Positions 25,380-33,475 of a stretch of 42,240 bases of DNA are shown piece after piece. The position numbers and the translations under genes were made by a program. Where the stretch lies: assembly GCA_017541205.1 (NCBI GenBank), contig JAFXZO010000113.1:1-42240 (forward strand), read 5' to 3'. This stretch comes from Clostridia bacterium (GTDB taxonomy: Bacteria > Bacillota > Clostridia > Christensenellales > Aristaeellaceae). A model generated the notes under the pieces. The model had not been told where the DNA came from, made no database searches, and worked only from the letters and a program-made list of their open reading frames with translations. Position 1 is the stretch's first letter; the number at the start of each line of letters is the position of its first letter.

Positions 25380-26081
25380 CTATTCTTTCCCCTCATATTG
25401 CCGGCACAGGGTATACTTGGATATGGCGGTCTGCACGGCTTCAGGGCAGGCAAACGAAAGCAGGGAAACCATATAGGGCGGCAGAACACGGTTGTATTTC
25501 ACTTCGAGGATCGTTTCGTCATGCTCCAGAACCGGCACGGTGGGCACGCGCGGATTGAAAAGATCAATGCTGTTCAGCCCCGTCCTCACCTTCATATCGA
25601 ACGTGATGCGCACTTCCTCCGCCGGGTGCACGTAAGCCTCGCGCTCATAATCCACGATCACGGCGGGATGAAGCAGGTGCGTCCTCATTTCGCGGTAAAT
25701 ATCCCGGAGCAATCCGCTCTGCGTGCTGTCCAGGCCCGTGGGGTCCCCGGCCATCAGCTGCTCGGCCAGGTCGCGGGAAATCTTCACCGAACGTTTGGAT
25801 ATCAGGTTGCCCACCTTGGTTTTGCATTCCATGAAGATGTTTTTATCGGACAGGTTATAGATGCGGATGCGGTATTTATCGCGGTCCTTGACGCCGGCGA
25901 TCTTATCATAGAGCGCGTCGTCAAACACCGTATCGAAATACAGCGAGCGGATATGGTAGCTTCCGCCGTTTTTCTTGGCGTTGGGGTCCAGGTTCAGCAC
26001 ATGGCCCACCGTGCGGCGAAGCACCTCCAGCTGCGGCTGGTTTATCAGATATTTTAATTCGTGGCGAAGGGGCAGGGCCAT
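25380..26081 (-). CDS. VTC-domain polyphosphate polymerase-like protein
   Basis: 233 residues, nearly all one VTC domain of the CYTH/triphosphate-tunnel fold. Tunnel residues are seen in HELKYLI, SLYFDT, DKYRIRIYN, MECKTKVGNLISKRSVKISR, VIVDYEREAYV, RITFDMKVRT and ILEVKYNRVLP. The yeast homologue Vtc4 makes polyphosphate from ATP at a membrane. The bacterial soluble form is usually encoded beside DUF4956 and CotH, as here: DUF4956 ends 4 nt upstream. Whether it makes polyphosphate is not shown by the sequence. Cytoplasmic. Confidence 0.92.
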   Translation of the reverse strand: MALPLRHELKYLINQPQLEVLRRTVGHVLNLDPNAKKNGGSYHIRSLYFDTVFDDALYDKIAGVKDRDKYRIRIYNLSDKNIFMECKTKVGNLISKRSVKISRDLAEQLMAGDPTGLDSTQSGLLRDIYREMRTHLLHPAVIVDYEREAYVHPAEEVRITFDMKVRTGLNSIDLFNPRVPTVPVLEHDETILEVKYNRVLPPYMVSLLSFACPEAVQTAISKYTLCRQYEGKE

Positions 26082-26085
26082 TGCG

Positions 26086-26781
26086 TTACGCCCCCGCTTC
26101 GGTCTGGCAGGATACCAGGGTGGCGTCGTAAACGCCGTTGATATCGAGCATGTCGGTCACGATATTCACGCGATGATCCAAGCGGATCTCCACCGTCATT
26201 TCCGCGCCGGAGCGGGTAACGGTCTTGGAGCGCATACGATAGAAGCGCACGTTCCGTTTGAGCGTGTTTTCAATGTCCGTCTGCGCGTCCTCCTCATAGT
26301 GCAGCACCAGCAGATAGCCGTTGGGCTTGCGTAGCCGCAGATAGGAGATCGCAAGCATGATGACCGAGATGCCCAGCAGCGCCACGACCGCGATCACATA
26401 CGCGTTGGAGCCCACAAGAATGCCCATCGTGATCGCCCAGAACATGTAGGCGGTATCCAGCGGATCCTTGACCGCGGTGCGGAAGCGCACGATGGACAGC
26501 GCGCCCACCATGCCCATGGACAGGGCCACGTTGCTGCCGATGCACATGACCACCGGCGTGGTGACCAGGCAGAGCAGGATCAGCGTGAGGGTAAAGGAGG
26601 GGGAATAAAGCACGCCGCGGTAGGTCTTTTTATACACCATGGCGATGATGGCCCCCGCCGCCAGGGCGACCAGCAGGGCAATGGCCACGTTCAGGGGAGT
26701 AAAATTGGAAAGCTGATCCGCAAACCAATCGGAAAAGCTGCTGCCGCGCATAACATCGTTGAACGTAAGATTGCCATTCAT
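26086..26781 (-). CDS. DUF4956 membrane protein
   Basis: 231 residues. Three or four membrane helices lie around 33-55, 66-90 and 115-150. Between them is the highly conserved segment GSNVALSMGMVGALSIVRFRTAVKDPLDTAYMFWAIT that defines DUF4956. A cytoplasmic beta-rich domain (165-231) follows. Function unknown; the gene nearly always accompanies a VTC-domain gene and may provide its membrane partner (inference). GAGGAGG precedes the ATG. 64 nt separate it from the CotH gene upstream, without a terminator. Confidence 0.9.
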   Translation of the reverse strand: MNGNLTFNDVMRGSSFSDWFADQLSNFTPLNVAIALLVALAAGAIIAMVYKKTYRGVLYSPSFTLTLILLCLVTTPVVMCIGSNVALSMGMVGALSIVRFRTAVKDPLDTAYMFWAITMGILVGSNAYVIAVVALLGISVIMLAISYLRLRKPNGYLLVLHYEEDAQTDIENTLKRNVRFYRMRSKTVTRSGAEMTVEIRLDHRVNIVTDMLDINGVYDATLVSCQTEAGA

Positions 26782-26845
26782 AAGTCATTCCTCCTCATTT
26801 TTGCATCAAATATCGTACACCGTTTTGATTTTTTCGTCAATGCGC

Positions 26846-29800
26846 TCACTTTTTGGACGGATCGGCCGGCCGGGGGCCAAAGTAATGCTCCATGTCCAGA
26901 TCGCTCAGCTTGAACTGCGTCTGCACCAGGCCCCAGAATTTATAGGGGCGAAGCTGCATGGTTTCCTTCATGCGCTCCACGCGCTGCCGCCAGTAGCGCA
27001 TCAGGCCGCTGGCCGTGGACGGGGAATCGGAGTTTAGGTACTTTGTATCCGGATGCCCGGCCCAGCGCTGGTAATGCATGGTCAGCTCCGGCTCGATCAG
27101 GGCCGTGCACTCCTCCAGCTCCTGAATCATCACATCCGAGGTCAGGATCCGGAAGATTTCGCCCAGCCGCGTGAGGAATTGATCCCGGATCACATCCGAT
27201 TCGATCATCTTTCGGAAAATCGTGTTGTTGATGTTCTGCTGGCCCATGCCCTTTTCTTTGAGGTACGATTTTGGGCTGTCGAAGCCGGAATTGAACAGGC
27301 CGTAGTCCAGATCGAACAGCAGGCACTTCCATTTGGCGCCTTCCGTCGGCAGCTTATAGAACATGATGTTGCCGGGGTCGGAATCGCCGAAAAACATCTT
27401 GATGGCGTACCAATCGATGTAGTTTTCGATGTCGATATGATCGTAGAGGTATTGCAGATCGGCGGCGCTGGAATTGGGCTTGAGGGCTTCGATTTCCTTG
27501 AGCATGGCGCGGTATTCCGCGTTGCTGCCCTGCACCACGCCCCAGCCGGCGCGCAGGATGGTGATGTTTTCGAGGATCTCTTTGTCGCTTTCCAGGTCCA
27601 GCCCTTCATACTGGCCGATGGAAAAGCGGTCCTTGCGCTCGCGCATGTTGTAATGGCCCCAGTATTCGCCGTTCAGGTAGACCACCACGGGCCGCCAGGC
27701 CAGGGTGAGCAGGTTCGCGTCCAGATACTTGTCTACCAGCCGGGTCTGCACGCCGTCCGAAACGCGGGTCCACACACAGTCGTTGCCCGAATTCCGCAGC
27801 GTGAAGGATTTATAGAAAGTATAATCCCGATCCTCAAACAGCGGATAATCAAAGAATTTGCCGCCCAGCGCGGCCTGGGCGCGGATCTTGAAGGATTTTT
27901 GCGGCATATCCAGGCTGTAGTCGCCCATCAGGTCCATTTTGATGCCCTGGGAGATGTAAGCTTCGCCCGTTTTGCTGCTGAGTATCTCCACATAGCCCTG
28001 CCGGTCGTCCTTGCCGTAGGTGCGGTATACCGGCGTCTGGAAGGGAATGACGGATTTTTTCTTCCCGTCTTCGCTGACGGTTTGCTTCAATACCTCCGTC
28101 GCGCTTGGGTTTTTCTTGTTCCGGCTGCTGTGGTCCTGCGCATCGCTGAGCAGGCCGGTTTCCATGTTCCACAGTTCCTCCGGATCGCACACCAGGGAGA
28201 CCACGTCCAGCGTATGGTACAGTTCCATAAAATAGCTGCCGGTCGCGGTATCCGAGGGCTGAAGGCCGGCCTGGAACGCCCGTGCGCGGATGACCATCGT
28301 GCCGGTGATTTCGATGGGGCCGGTATACACCGTTCCGTTGTCGACGGTGGGAATGGAGCCGTCCGTCGTGTAACGGATGGTAGCCCCGGGATCGGAGGAG
28401 AGAGAAACGCTCAGCTTGCCCTTATACAGTCCGCTTGGCACATCGAACAGAGGGCGGGTGGTGAACCCCGAAAAGCCGGAGCCGTTTGCCGCGCCGGGAG
28501 ATGGCGCGTTATAATAAAAAAAGCCGTCTGCCCCCAGCGTCCTGCCAAATGAAATATCGGTGGGGATTTCCGGAAGATAGACCCTGTCCAGCACCTGGCC
28601 GTCGGGGGAGGACAAGGTGACCATTTCTCCGCCCGCGCGGCTGAGCTTAAAGGAGGCGCGCAGCCGGGCGGCGTTCTGGGTTTCGCCGGTATAGCCGTCC
28701 AGCATGATGACCTTGTATTCCCCCGGCCCGATGGACGTCCCCTGGGGGAACGTCCATTTGCTCAGCCAGTTGATGTTGTCGCTCAGGCCCCAGCCGCTCA
28801 GGTCCCGGATCTCGCCGGAGGCGTTATAGAGCTCCACGTAATCGCACGCGGAATAATCGGGAAACGGCTTGACCTGATTGGAGGAGGACATGATCTCTGA
28901 AATATAGACCTGGGTCTGGTTCAATGCGCGGATGAAGCGATCCGCCTTGTTGGCCCCGTCCTGGTTGTTGGGCGCGCCGGGCGTCGCCAGCGTATAGACC
29001 TTCCAGCCGCCCAGGCTGTCCCGGCCGTAGCTCATATCCCGGCTGGTCCCGGTCACCACCACGCGGTCCACCAGCTCGCCCACCATGGTGGACAGAACCA
29101 GCGTCTCTTCTTCGTTGTTGATGGAAAAATTGGCGTGGGGATAGCGGGTGCCCTCCTCCACCTTGTTTTTGCCCGAGCAGAACACGATGTAATATCCGCC
29201 CGCCGGGATCACCGCATCCTGCGGGAAGGACCATTTCATGGGCTTGGTTTCATCGTCGGAAAGGGCGAAATTGCCCAGCTTGATGTCCTTGGCGCCGGCG
29301 TTATAGAGCTCCACCCAGTCGGAATAATCGCCGTCCTCATCCTTAAGGCCGGAACGCGGGCTGGGCATCACTTCGTTGATCATCAGATCGCCGGGAACGA
29401 CGTAGTAAGCGGCAAGATACGCGTCGTGCCCTTCCAGGGTGTTGGGGTAATTGGGCGAATAGGCTGTGGTCTTTTCCCATTCGTTTTCTTCGTTGCGGAT
29501 ATAGCTTTCATCGGCGTTCAGGGTGGGCACCTTCACGCTGTCGATGGAAAGGCCGCTCGCGTCGAACAGGTACACCGTTTCGCCGAGGGAGCTCAGCTTG
29601 AATTTGGCGTGCAGGACGCCGTTCGGGTCGTCCCGGTTCACGCCGTCCGCGAACACGATCGCTTCTTTTCCGGCGGCCAGCGTCACATCCGGGAACAGGA
29701 AGGTGATCCGGTCGCTCCGATCGGAGAGGCCGACGCCCTTCAGGCTCATGGGCGAGGCGGTGGTATTTTTGATCTCGATCCAATCGCCGAATTTGCCGGT

Positions 29801-30025
29801 TTCATCGGGGAAAGCGGATGCGTTGTCCGTCATGACCTCGCTGAGGACCAGACCGGCGTGCGTGGACGGCGCGCCGGACGCGGACACGTTCAGCGCCTTG
29901 GTCGTGGTCTCCTTGGGCATGACCAGAATAAATAAAACGAGGGCTGCTGCCAATAACAAAAGCAGCGGCAGCCGGACGTCCTTTTTATTTGCGCTGCGGC
30001 GGCGGCCGCGGCGGGATGATGCCAT
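26846..30025 (-). CDS. CotH-type kinase with three lamin-tail domains
   Basis: 1059-residue exported or membrane-anchored protein. A basic start (MASSRRGRRRSANKKD) is followed by one signal-anchor helix (about 19-40). Three lamin-tail-like domains (about 55-170, 205-320 and 365-475) each have S/N-E-V/I-M ... D-W/Y-V/I-E-L/I-x-N motifs. A chitobiase-like beta domain has IRYTTDGSIPTVDNGTVYTG. The CotH atypical kinase domain (about 600-1000) has KMDLMGDYSLDMPQKSFKIR, WYAIKMFFGDSDPGNIMFYK and the metal-site LLFDLDYGLFNSG. CotH of B. subtilis phosphorylates spore-coat proteins; the target here is unknown. Start: AAGGAGG before ATG 30025. It is first in a leftward five-gene cluster. Confidence 0.93.
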   Translation of the reverse strand: MASSRRGRRRSANKKDVRLPLLLLLAAALVLFILVMPKETTTKALNVSASGAPSTHAGLVLSEVMTDNASAFPDETGKFGDWIEIKNTTASPMSLKGVGLSDRSDRITFLFPDVTLAAGKEAIVFADGVNRDDPNGVLHAKFKLSSLGETVYLFDASGLSIDSVKVPTLNADESYIRNEENEWEKTTAYSPNYPNTLEGHDAYLAAYYVVPGDLMINEVMPSPRSGLKDEDGDYSDWVELYNAGAKDIKLGNFALSDDETKPMKWSFPQDAVIPAGGYYIVFCSGKNKVEEGTRYPHANFSINNEEETLVLSTMVGELVDRVVVTGTSRDMSYGRDSLGGWKVYTLATPGAPNNQDGANKADRFIRALNQTQVYISEIMSSSNQVKPFPDYSACDYVELYNASGEIRDLSGWGLSDNINWLSKWTFPQGTSIGPGEYKVIMLDGYTGETQNAARLRASFKLSRAGGEMVTLSSPDGQVLDRVYLPEIPTDISFGRTLGADGFFYYNAPSPGAANGSGFSGFTTRPLFDVPSGLYKGKLSVSLSSDPGATIRYTTDGSIPTVDNGTVYTGPIEITGTMVIRARAFQAGLQPSDTATGSYFMELYHTLDVVSLVCDPEELWNMETGLLSDAQDHSSRNKKNPSATEVLKQTVSEDGKKKSVIPFQTPVYRTYGKDDRQGYVEILSSKTGEAYISQGIKMDLMGDYSLDMPQKSFKIRAQAALGGKFFDYPLFEDRDYTFYKSFTLRNSGNDCVWTRVSDGVQTRLVDKYLDANLLTLAWRPVVVYLNGEYWGHYNMRERKDRFSIGQYEGLDLESDKEILENITILRAGWGVVQGSNAEYRAMLKEIEALKPNSSAADLQYLYDHIDIENYIDWYAIKMFFGDSDPGNIMFYKLPTEGAKWKCLLFDLDYGLFNSGFDSPKSYLKEKGMGQQNINNTIFRKMIESDVIRDQFLTRLGEIFRILTSDVMIQELEECTALIEPELTMHYQRWAGHPDTKYLNSDSPSTASGLMRYWRQRVERMKETMQLRPYKFWGLVQTQFKLSDLDMEHYFGPRPADPSKK

Positions 30026-30148
30026 AATCCGGTCCTCCTTGTCAGGTTTCCGGGGCGGTTCCAAGCCCCGGGCGAAAGCGCGGCGTTTCATCGCCCGGCG
30101 TTTTCCCTTTCGGGAACTGCCGGGACGGAAGGCTCCGCTTTCTCTGCT

Positions 30149-30154
30149 ATTATA
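30149..30154 (-). promoter_or_regulatory. Probable -10 box of the CotH cluster promoter
   Basis: TATAAT on the minus strand, 124 nt before the CotH start. No good -35 is visible at 16-18 nt. Confidence 0.35.
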
Positions 30155-30230
30155 ACATACCTTTTTCACACGGAAAAGACACAAAATGACGGAATTCTGT
30201 AAAAAAACGCGTAAAAGCGTTTCCGTGTCC

Positions 30231-30806
30231 TCAGTCCGTCCAAACCAGGTTTTCCAGGATGCGGAGGAAATCCTCCTGCGAGATCTCGGCGGCGTACACG
30301 GAATAGGCCGCGTCCTCGGTAACGAAGTAGGCGCACCGGGCGTTCTGCCGCTCCGCCAGGGTGACGGGCAGGCTCAGCACCGTCAGATCGCTGCGCATGG
30401 ACACAGAGAGGCTTTCGCGAAGCAAAAGCGGCGCCGCGCTCGCCGGGCGGACGGCGGTCACGATCACGCCGGGATAGCTCAGCGTGCATACGCGGACGGT
30501 CTCTCCGTCGTGGCTGGAATTGGCGCTATGGCCGGTGGCGTTCACATTTTTGAGATACGGGAGCGGCGCGCCGAAGAGGCCGGCCAGCGCCGGAATATCC
30601 GTCATGGTGGCGGACTGCATGCGCTCGACCGCCGTTTTTTCTTCCTGTACCACAAAGCTGCCCTTCTGGGTGCTGTCGGGGGATTGAAGCAGCACCGCGC
30701 CCACGTATATGACCCCCATCAGGATCAGGCACAGGAGCACGGTCACAGACCGGCTCAAAAACGAACGCACTTTACCTTTTTCTTTTTTTTCCGGTTTTTC
30801 CGCCAT
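30231..30806 (-). CDS. Single-pass exported protein of unknown function
   Basis: 191 residues. A Lys/Glu-rich cytoplasmic start (MAEKPEKKEKGKVRSFLSRS) leads to one membrane helix (about 20-41). An extracytoplasmic domain of about 145 residues follows, with FVVQEEKTAVERMQSATMTD, GAPLPYLKNVNATGHSAN and the ending YAAEISQEDFLRILENLVWT. I do not recognise the family. GGGAGG precedes the ATG. Its start overlaps the end of the upstream membrane-protein gene by 35 nt, so the two are coupled. Confidence 0.75.
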   Translation of the reverse strand: MAEKPEKKEKGKVRSFLSRSVTVLLCLILMGVIYVGAVLLQSPDSTQKGSFVVQEEKTAVERMQSATMTDIPALAGLFGAPLPYLKNVNATGHSANSSHDGETVRVCTLSYPGVIVTAVRPASAAPLLLRESLSVSMRSDLTVLSLPVTLAERQNARCAYFVTEDAAYSVYAAEISQEDFLRILENLVWTD

Positions 30807-31152
30807 GATGGCCTCCCTTTTCCGTTTCCCGCCGCTTCTTTGCTTCCTGCCCGGCCACGGCCGCGATCATGGAAACCGCGAAACACAGTAGGGCGATCCC
30901 GGGGCTGTGATAGGTCCGGAACAAAAGCAGCGCCCCGCCGATGGGAAAGAATGCCGCCAGCGGATGCACGCCGCCAAGCCCGGCCCAAAAGGGGAGCAGC
31001 GCCGAGGCGACGGGGAGCGCCGCGTACAGATAAATCAGGTACAGCGCCAGCGCCCCGTCGCCCTCCGCCCGAAAAACAGCCAACGGCAGCAGCTGCAGGA
31101 AAACGGCGGCGATCAATAAAATCAAAAATCGAATCAGCGGCTTGTTCCGCAT
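30772..31152 (-). CDS. Small polytopic membrane protein of unknown function
   Basis: 126 residues, with four hydrophobic segments between about 7 and 100 and a basic tail ending KRRETEKGGHHGGKTGKKRK. The start at 31152 (MRNKPLIRFLILLIAAVFLQ) fits the first helix; an upstream in-frame start at 31272 would add an arginine-rich stretch without a ribosome site. TATAAT at 31248-31243 on the minus strand may belong to its promoter. No family recognised. Confidence 0.65.
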   Translation of the reverse strand: MRNKPLIRFLILLIAAVFLQLLPLAVFRAEGDGALALYLIYLYAALPVASALLPFWAGLGGVHPLAAFFPIGGALLLFRTYHSPGIALLCFAVSMIAAVAGQEAKKRRETEKGGHHGGKTGKKRKR

Positions 31153-31497
31153 GCCTTCTTTTCTCCCGCTTCTTAACGCCCGGCGTCTGTTCCATCGGGA
31201 GCCGCCGGGACGGATCGTCGGCTTTGCGCCGATTTCCCCGCCATTATACCATGCATCACGCTTTTGAAACAAGCTGAAAACAAATATTGTTACAAATTCT
31301 TTTCAATTATATGTGGAATTTGATACGGGACTATGATATACTGAACGCTGTGATAAGGGAGGATCCGCCGCCGGCGCAGCGCATTTCCGAAAAAAAGGAA
31401 AAAAGCGCAAGAAAGAGCGCCGCGCGGACGTTATTATGTTGAACCGGCCGGGAGAAAGCCGGAAAGCAGTGATGTACGAAAGGGGATCGATGGGAGG
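31153..31497. other. Divergent intergenic region
   Basis: 345 bases between divergent genes. It holds a leftward TATAAT (31248-31243) and a rightward AT-rich stretch with TATGATATACT (31333-31343) that could be a -10 region, with no clear -35. A purine-rich stretch near 31386-31420 is not a convincing gene. Confidence 0.4.
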
Positions 31498-32538
31498 ATG
31501 AAAAGAGGGATCTGCGTTTTTCTCTGCCTGCTTTTATGCTGCGCCGCCATGCCCGGCTTTGCCGCGCCTTCGCGCGATATGGCCGAAATGGATGTGACCG
31601 TTGACGACGGGCTGGAAGCATTGCTGGAAATCACGGCCAGGGCGTATCTTGGCCCGCGCTGGGCCGCCGTTCTGGACGGCAGGCTGCCGGACCCTGAAAG
31701 CGATTCCGCTTTGGCCTGGCGGCCCTGGAACGCCGTCGCCTTCGTGCTGGCGATGGATGGGGAAGACGAAATGACGCTGGAGGACGCGAAAAGCCTGATC
31801 GCCGAAATTTTTACGGATCCGCCGCGCACCGAAGCCGGGGATCCGGGCGAGCTGTTGACGCTAAAGGACGGCAGGATCACGCTGAACCGGGAAAACCTGG
31901 AAAGCGAATTCACGCTTCTCGTGTACCCCTATTCCGCAACGTTTGACGGCGACGAAGCGCACGTAAAGGCCGATCTGTACTGCACGCCCGCCGAAGATAC
32001 CGGACGCGCGGAAGATATGCCCGAGGATATGGTGATTTGGCTGATGCACATGGAATATGACCTCGCCTATTCGCCGCAAACCCACTTTGGCTATACGGTG
32101 AACGAATGCTCCGTTTCGCCCGCGTACCGGGACGGGGATCTGACCGCCTGGTATCTTGCGGAAAATACGGAATACGAATATTCCCTGAACATTCCTTCCT
32201 CCTTCGGCCTGGCGGAGGAAGACGCCATGAACCGCGCATGGCAGACCGCGGACGGCTCCGCCACGCTCACGGTGCGGATCCGGGAGGGCGGCATGTCCCT
32301 GGAGGAAGCGAAGAACGCGTTTGTCAAGGCGCATCCGGAATCGGAGATCGACGTGCAGGGGAACGATTTCTTCTATCTGTTCGAGGAGGGCTGCTTTACG
32401 CTGGTGGTCGCGTCCGAAAACGCGAACTGGACCTATACGCTCACCATGACCTTCCCCAAGGAGCGGCAGGCGGAATATGAGCTGTACGCCGAATTCATCA
32501 GAAATTCTTTTGTCGTCTGGGGGCTTTCCAATGGGTAA
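31498..32538 (+). CDS. Secreted protein of unknown function
   Basis: 346 residues. The signal peptide MKRGICVFLCLLLCCAAMPG FAA is followed by an acidic mature domain: a helical part (about 35-95, TVDDGLEALLEITARAYLGP) and beta-rich parts later (EYEYSLNIPSSFGLAEEDAM, SATLTVRIREGGMSLEEAKN, NWTYTLTMTFPKERQAEYEL). The latter resembles a lipocalin- or PsbP-like beta domain, but no family is certain. There is no anchor. The AAAGGGGA site lies about 12 nt from the ATG, slightly far. It overlaps the next gene by 8 nt. Confidence 0.75.
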   Translation: MKRGICVFLCLLLCCAAMPGFAAPSRDMAEMDVTVDDGLEALLEITARAYLGPRWAAVLDGRLPDPESDSALAWRPWNAVAFVLAMDGEDEMTLEDAKSLIAEIFTDPPRTEAGDPGELLTLKDGRITLNRENLESEFTLLVYPYSATFDGDEAHVKADLYCTPAEDTGRAEDMPEDMVIWLMHMEYDLAYSPQTHFGYTVNECSVSPAYRDGDLTAWYLAENTEYEYSLNIPSSFGLAEEDAMNRAWQTADGSATLTVRIREGGMSLEEAKNAFVKAHPESEIDVQGNDFFYLFEEGCFTLVVASENANWTYTLTMTFPKERQAEYELYAEFIRNSFVVWGLSNG

Positions 32539-33328
32539 AAGGATATTTGCCGCGGCGCTTTCGCTGCTCCTTTTCGCCGCGCCCGCGCTTGGCGAAATGA
32601 CGGTGGAGAGGATGGAGGGGGAAAGATATTTCCCCAATGAACAAAACTGGGTGTATCATTATACCTACGCCTATCCGCAGGTACAGGGCGAGGATTTAAC
32701 CGCCGCGCTCATCAACGACACCTATCAGATGGCGCTGGAAGAAATGACCCAGCTGGTGCTGCCCATGTTCGCCAACGCGGAGGACATGCGTTTTGACGGG
32801 AAAAACGAAGTGACGCACGATTTTGCCGTTATGTGCAATAACGGCAGGTTGCTTTCCATCCTTCAGAAGCGCACCCAGACCATGGGAAGCGAGGGCGTGA
32901 GTTTCGTGCTGGAGGCGCTCACGTTCGACGTGGGCGGCATGTACGCGGGCGAAACGCTGACGCTGCGCGGCGTGGCCCTCATCCAGGGGGGCGTTGACGC
33001 GGAAAGCCTGGAGGACGTGAACGGACAGGAGCACCCGGAACTGAAATACCTGATCGACGGCTCCTCCGCCGAAATGGCCGCGGCGCTTACCCCTGTGCTG
33101 TATCGGGAATTCCAGCGCCTGCAATCGGAAAACGTGATGGACCCGCAGATCACGCGGGAAGCGTTTGAGACGGCGTTTTCCGCAGCCCGGGATTTTTATA
33201 CGGACGATGAAAACAGGCTCGTTTTCTTTTTTCCGCCGTCCCTGATGCTGACGCCGTCCCTGACACCGCCCGCGTTTTCCTTTACGCCGTTTGAACTCAA
33301 CGATCTGTTAAGAGACTGGGAGGCATGA
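32531..33328 (+). CDS. Secreted protein, possibly DUF3298/RsiV-like
   Basis: 265 residues. The signal peptide MGKRIFAAALSLLLFAAPAL G is followed by a mature part with NWVYHYTYAYPQVQGEDLTA, EVTHDFAVMCNNGRLLSILQ, a calcium- or sugar-free stretch rich in Glu and Asp, and the ending FSFTPFELNDLLRDWEA. The order of a paired-strand segment, then F-D-x-x-x-G-x-x-x-T-L, then a DUF3298-like end suggests an RsiV-type extracytoplasmic domain, at low certainty. The start overlaps the preceding gene (ATGGGTAA), so the two are translationally coupled. A terminator follows at once. Confidence 0.7.
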   Translation: MGKRIFAAALSLLLFAAPALGEMTVERMEGERYFPNEQNWVYHYTYAYPQVQGEDLTAALINDTYQMALEEMTQLVLPMFANAEDMRFDGKNEVTHDFAVMCNNGRLLSILQKRTQTMGSEGVSFVLEALTFDVGGMYAGETLTLRGVALIQGGVDAESLEDVNGQEHPELKYLIDGSSAEMAAALTPVLYREFQRLQSENVMDPQITREAFETAFSAARDFYTDDENRLVFFFPPSLMLTPSLTPPAFSFTPFELNDLLRDWEA

Positions 33329-33339
33329 AAGCGATGCGC

Positions 33340-33379
33340 GCCGCGCTGGGCAGGACGGCCCGCCGCAGCGCGTTTTTTT
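33340..33379 (+). terminator. Terminator of the secreted-protein gene pair
   Basis: CGCGCTG with GGC, and GCC with CAGCGCG, as arms (about 33342-33372), followed by T7. Confidence 0.75.
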
Positions 33380-33404
33380 ATATGAAATATTTTTTGAATA
33401 CCGA

Positions 33405-33433
33405 TTGACGCTCTGCCGTATTCCAAGTATAAT
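33405..33433 (+). promoter_or_regulatory. Promoter of the MFS transporter gene
   Basis: TTGACG (33405-33410), 17-nt spacer, TATAAT (33428-33433). Confidence 0.85.
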
Positions 33434-33475
33434 GAGGGCCGATTCCGCGGCCGTGGGCTGAAAGGATGGGGAAGC

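Noticed and set aside
31350-31442. Small GTG-start open frame (VIREDPPPAQRISEKKEKSA and on)
   Set aside because: There is no ribosome site before the GTG, and the stretch is low-complexity and lies in an intergenic region.
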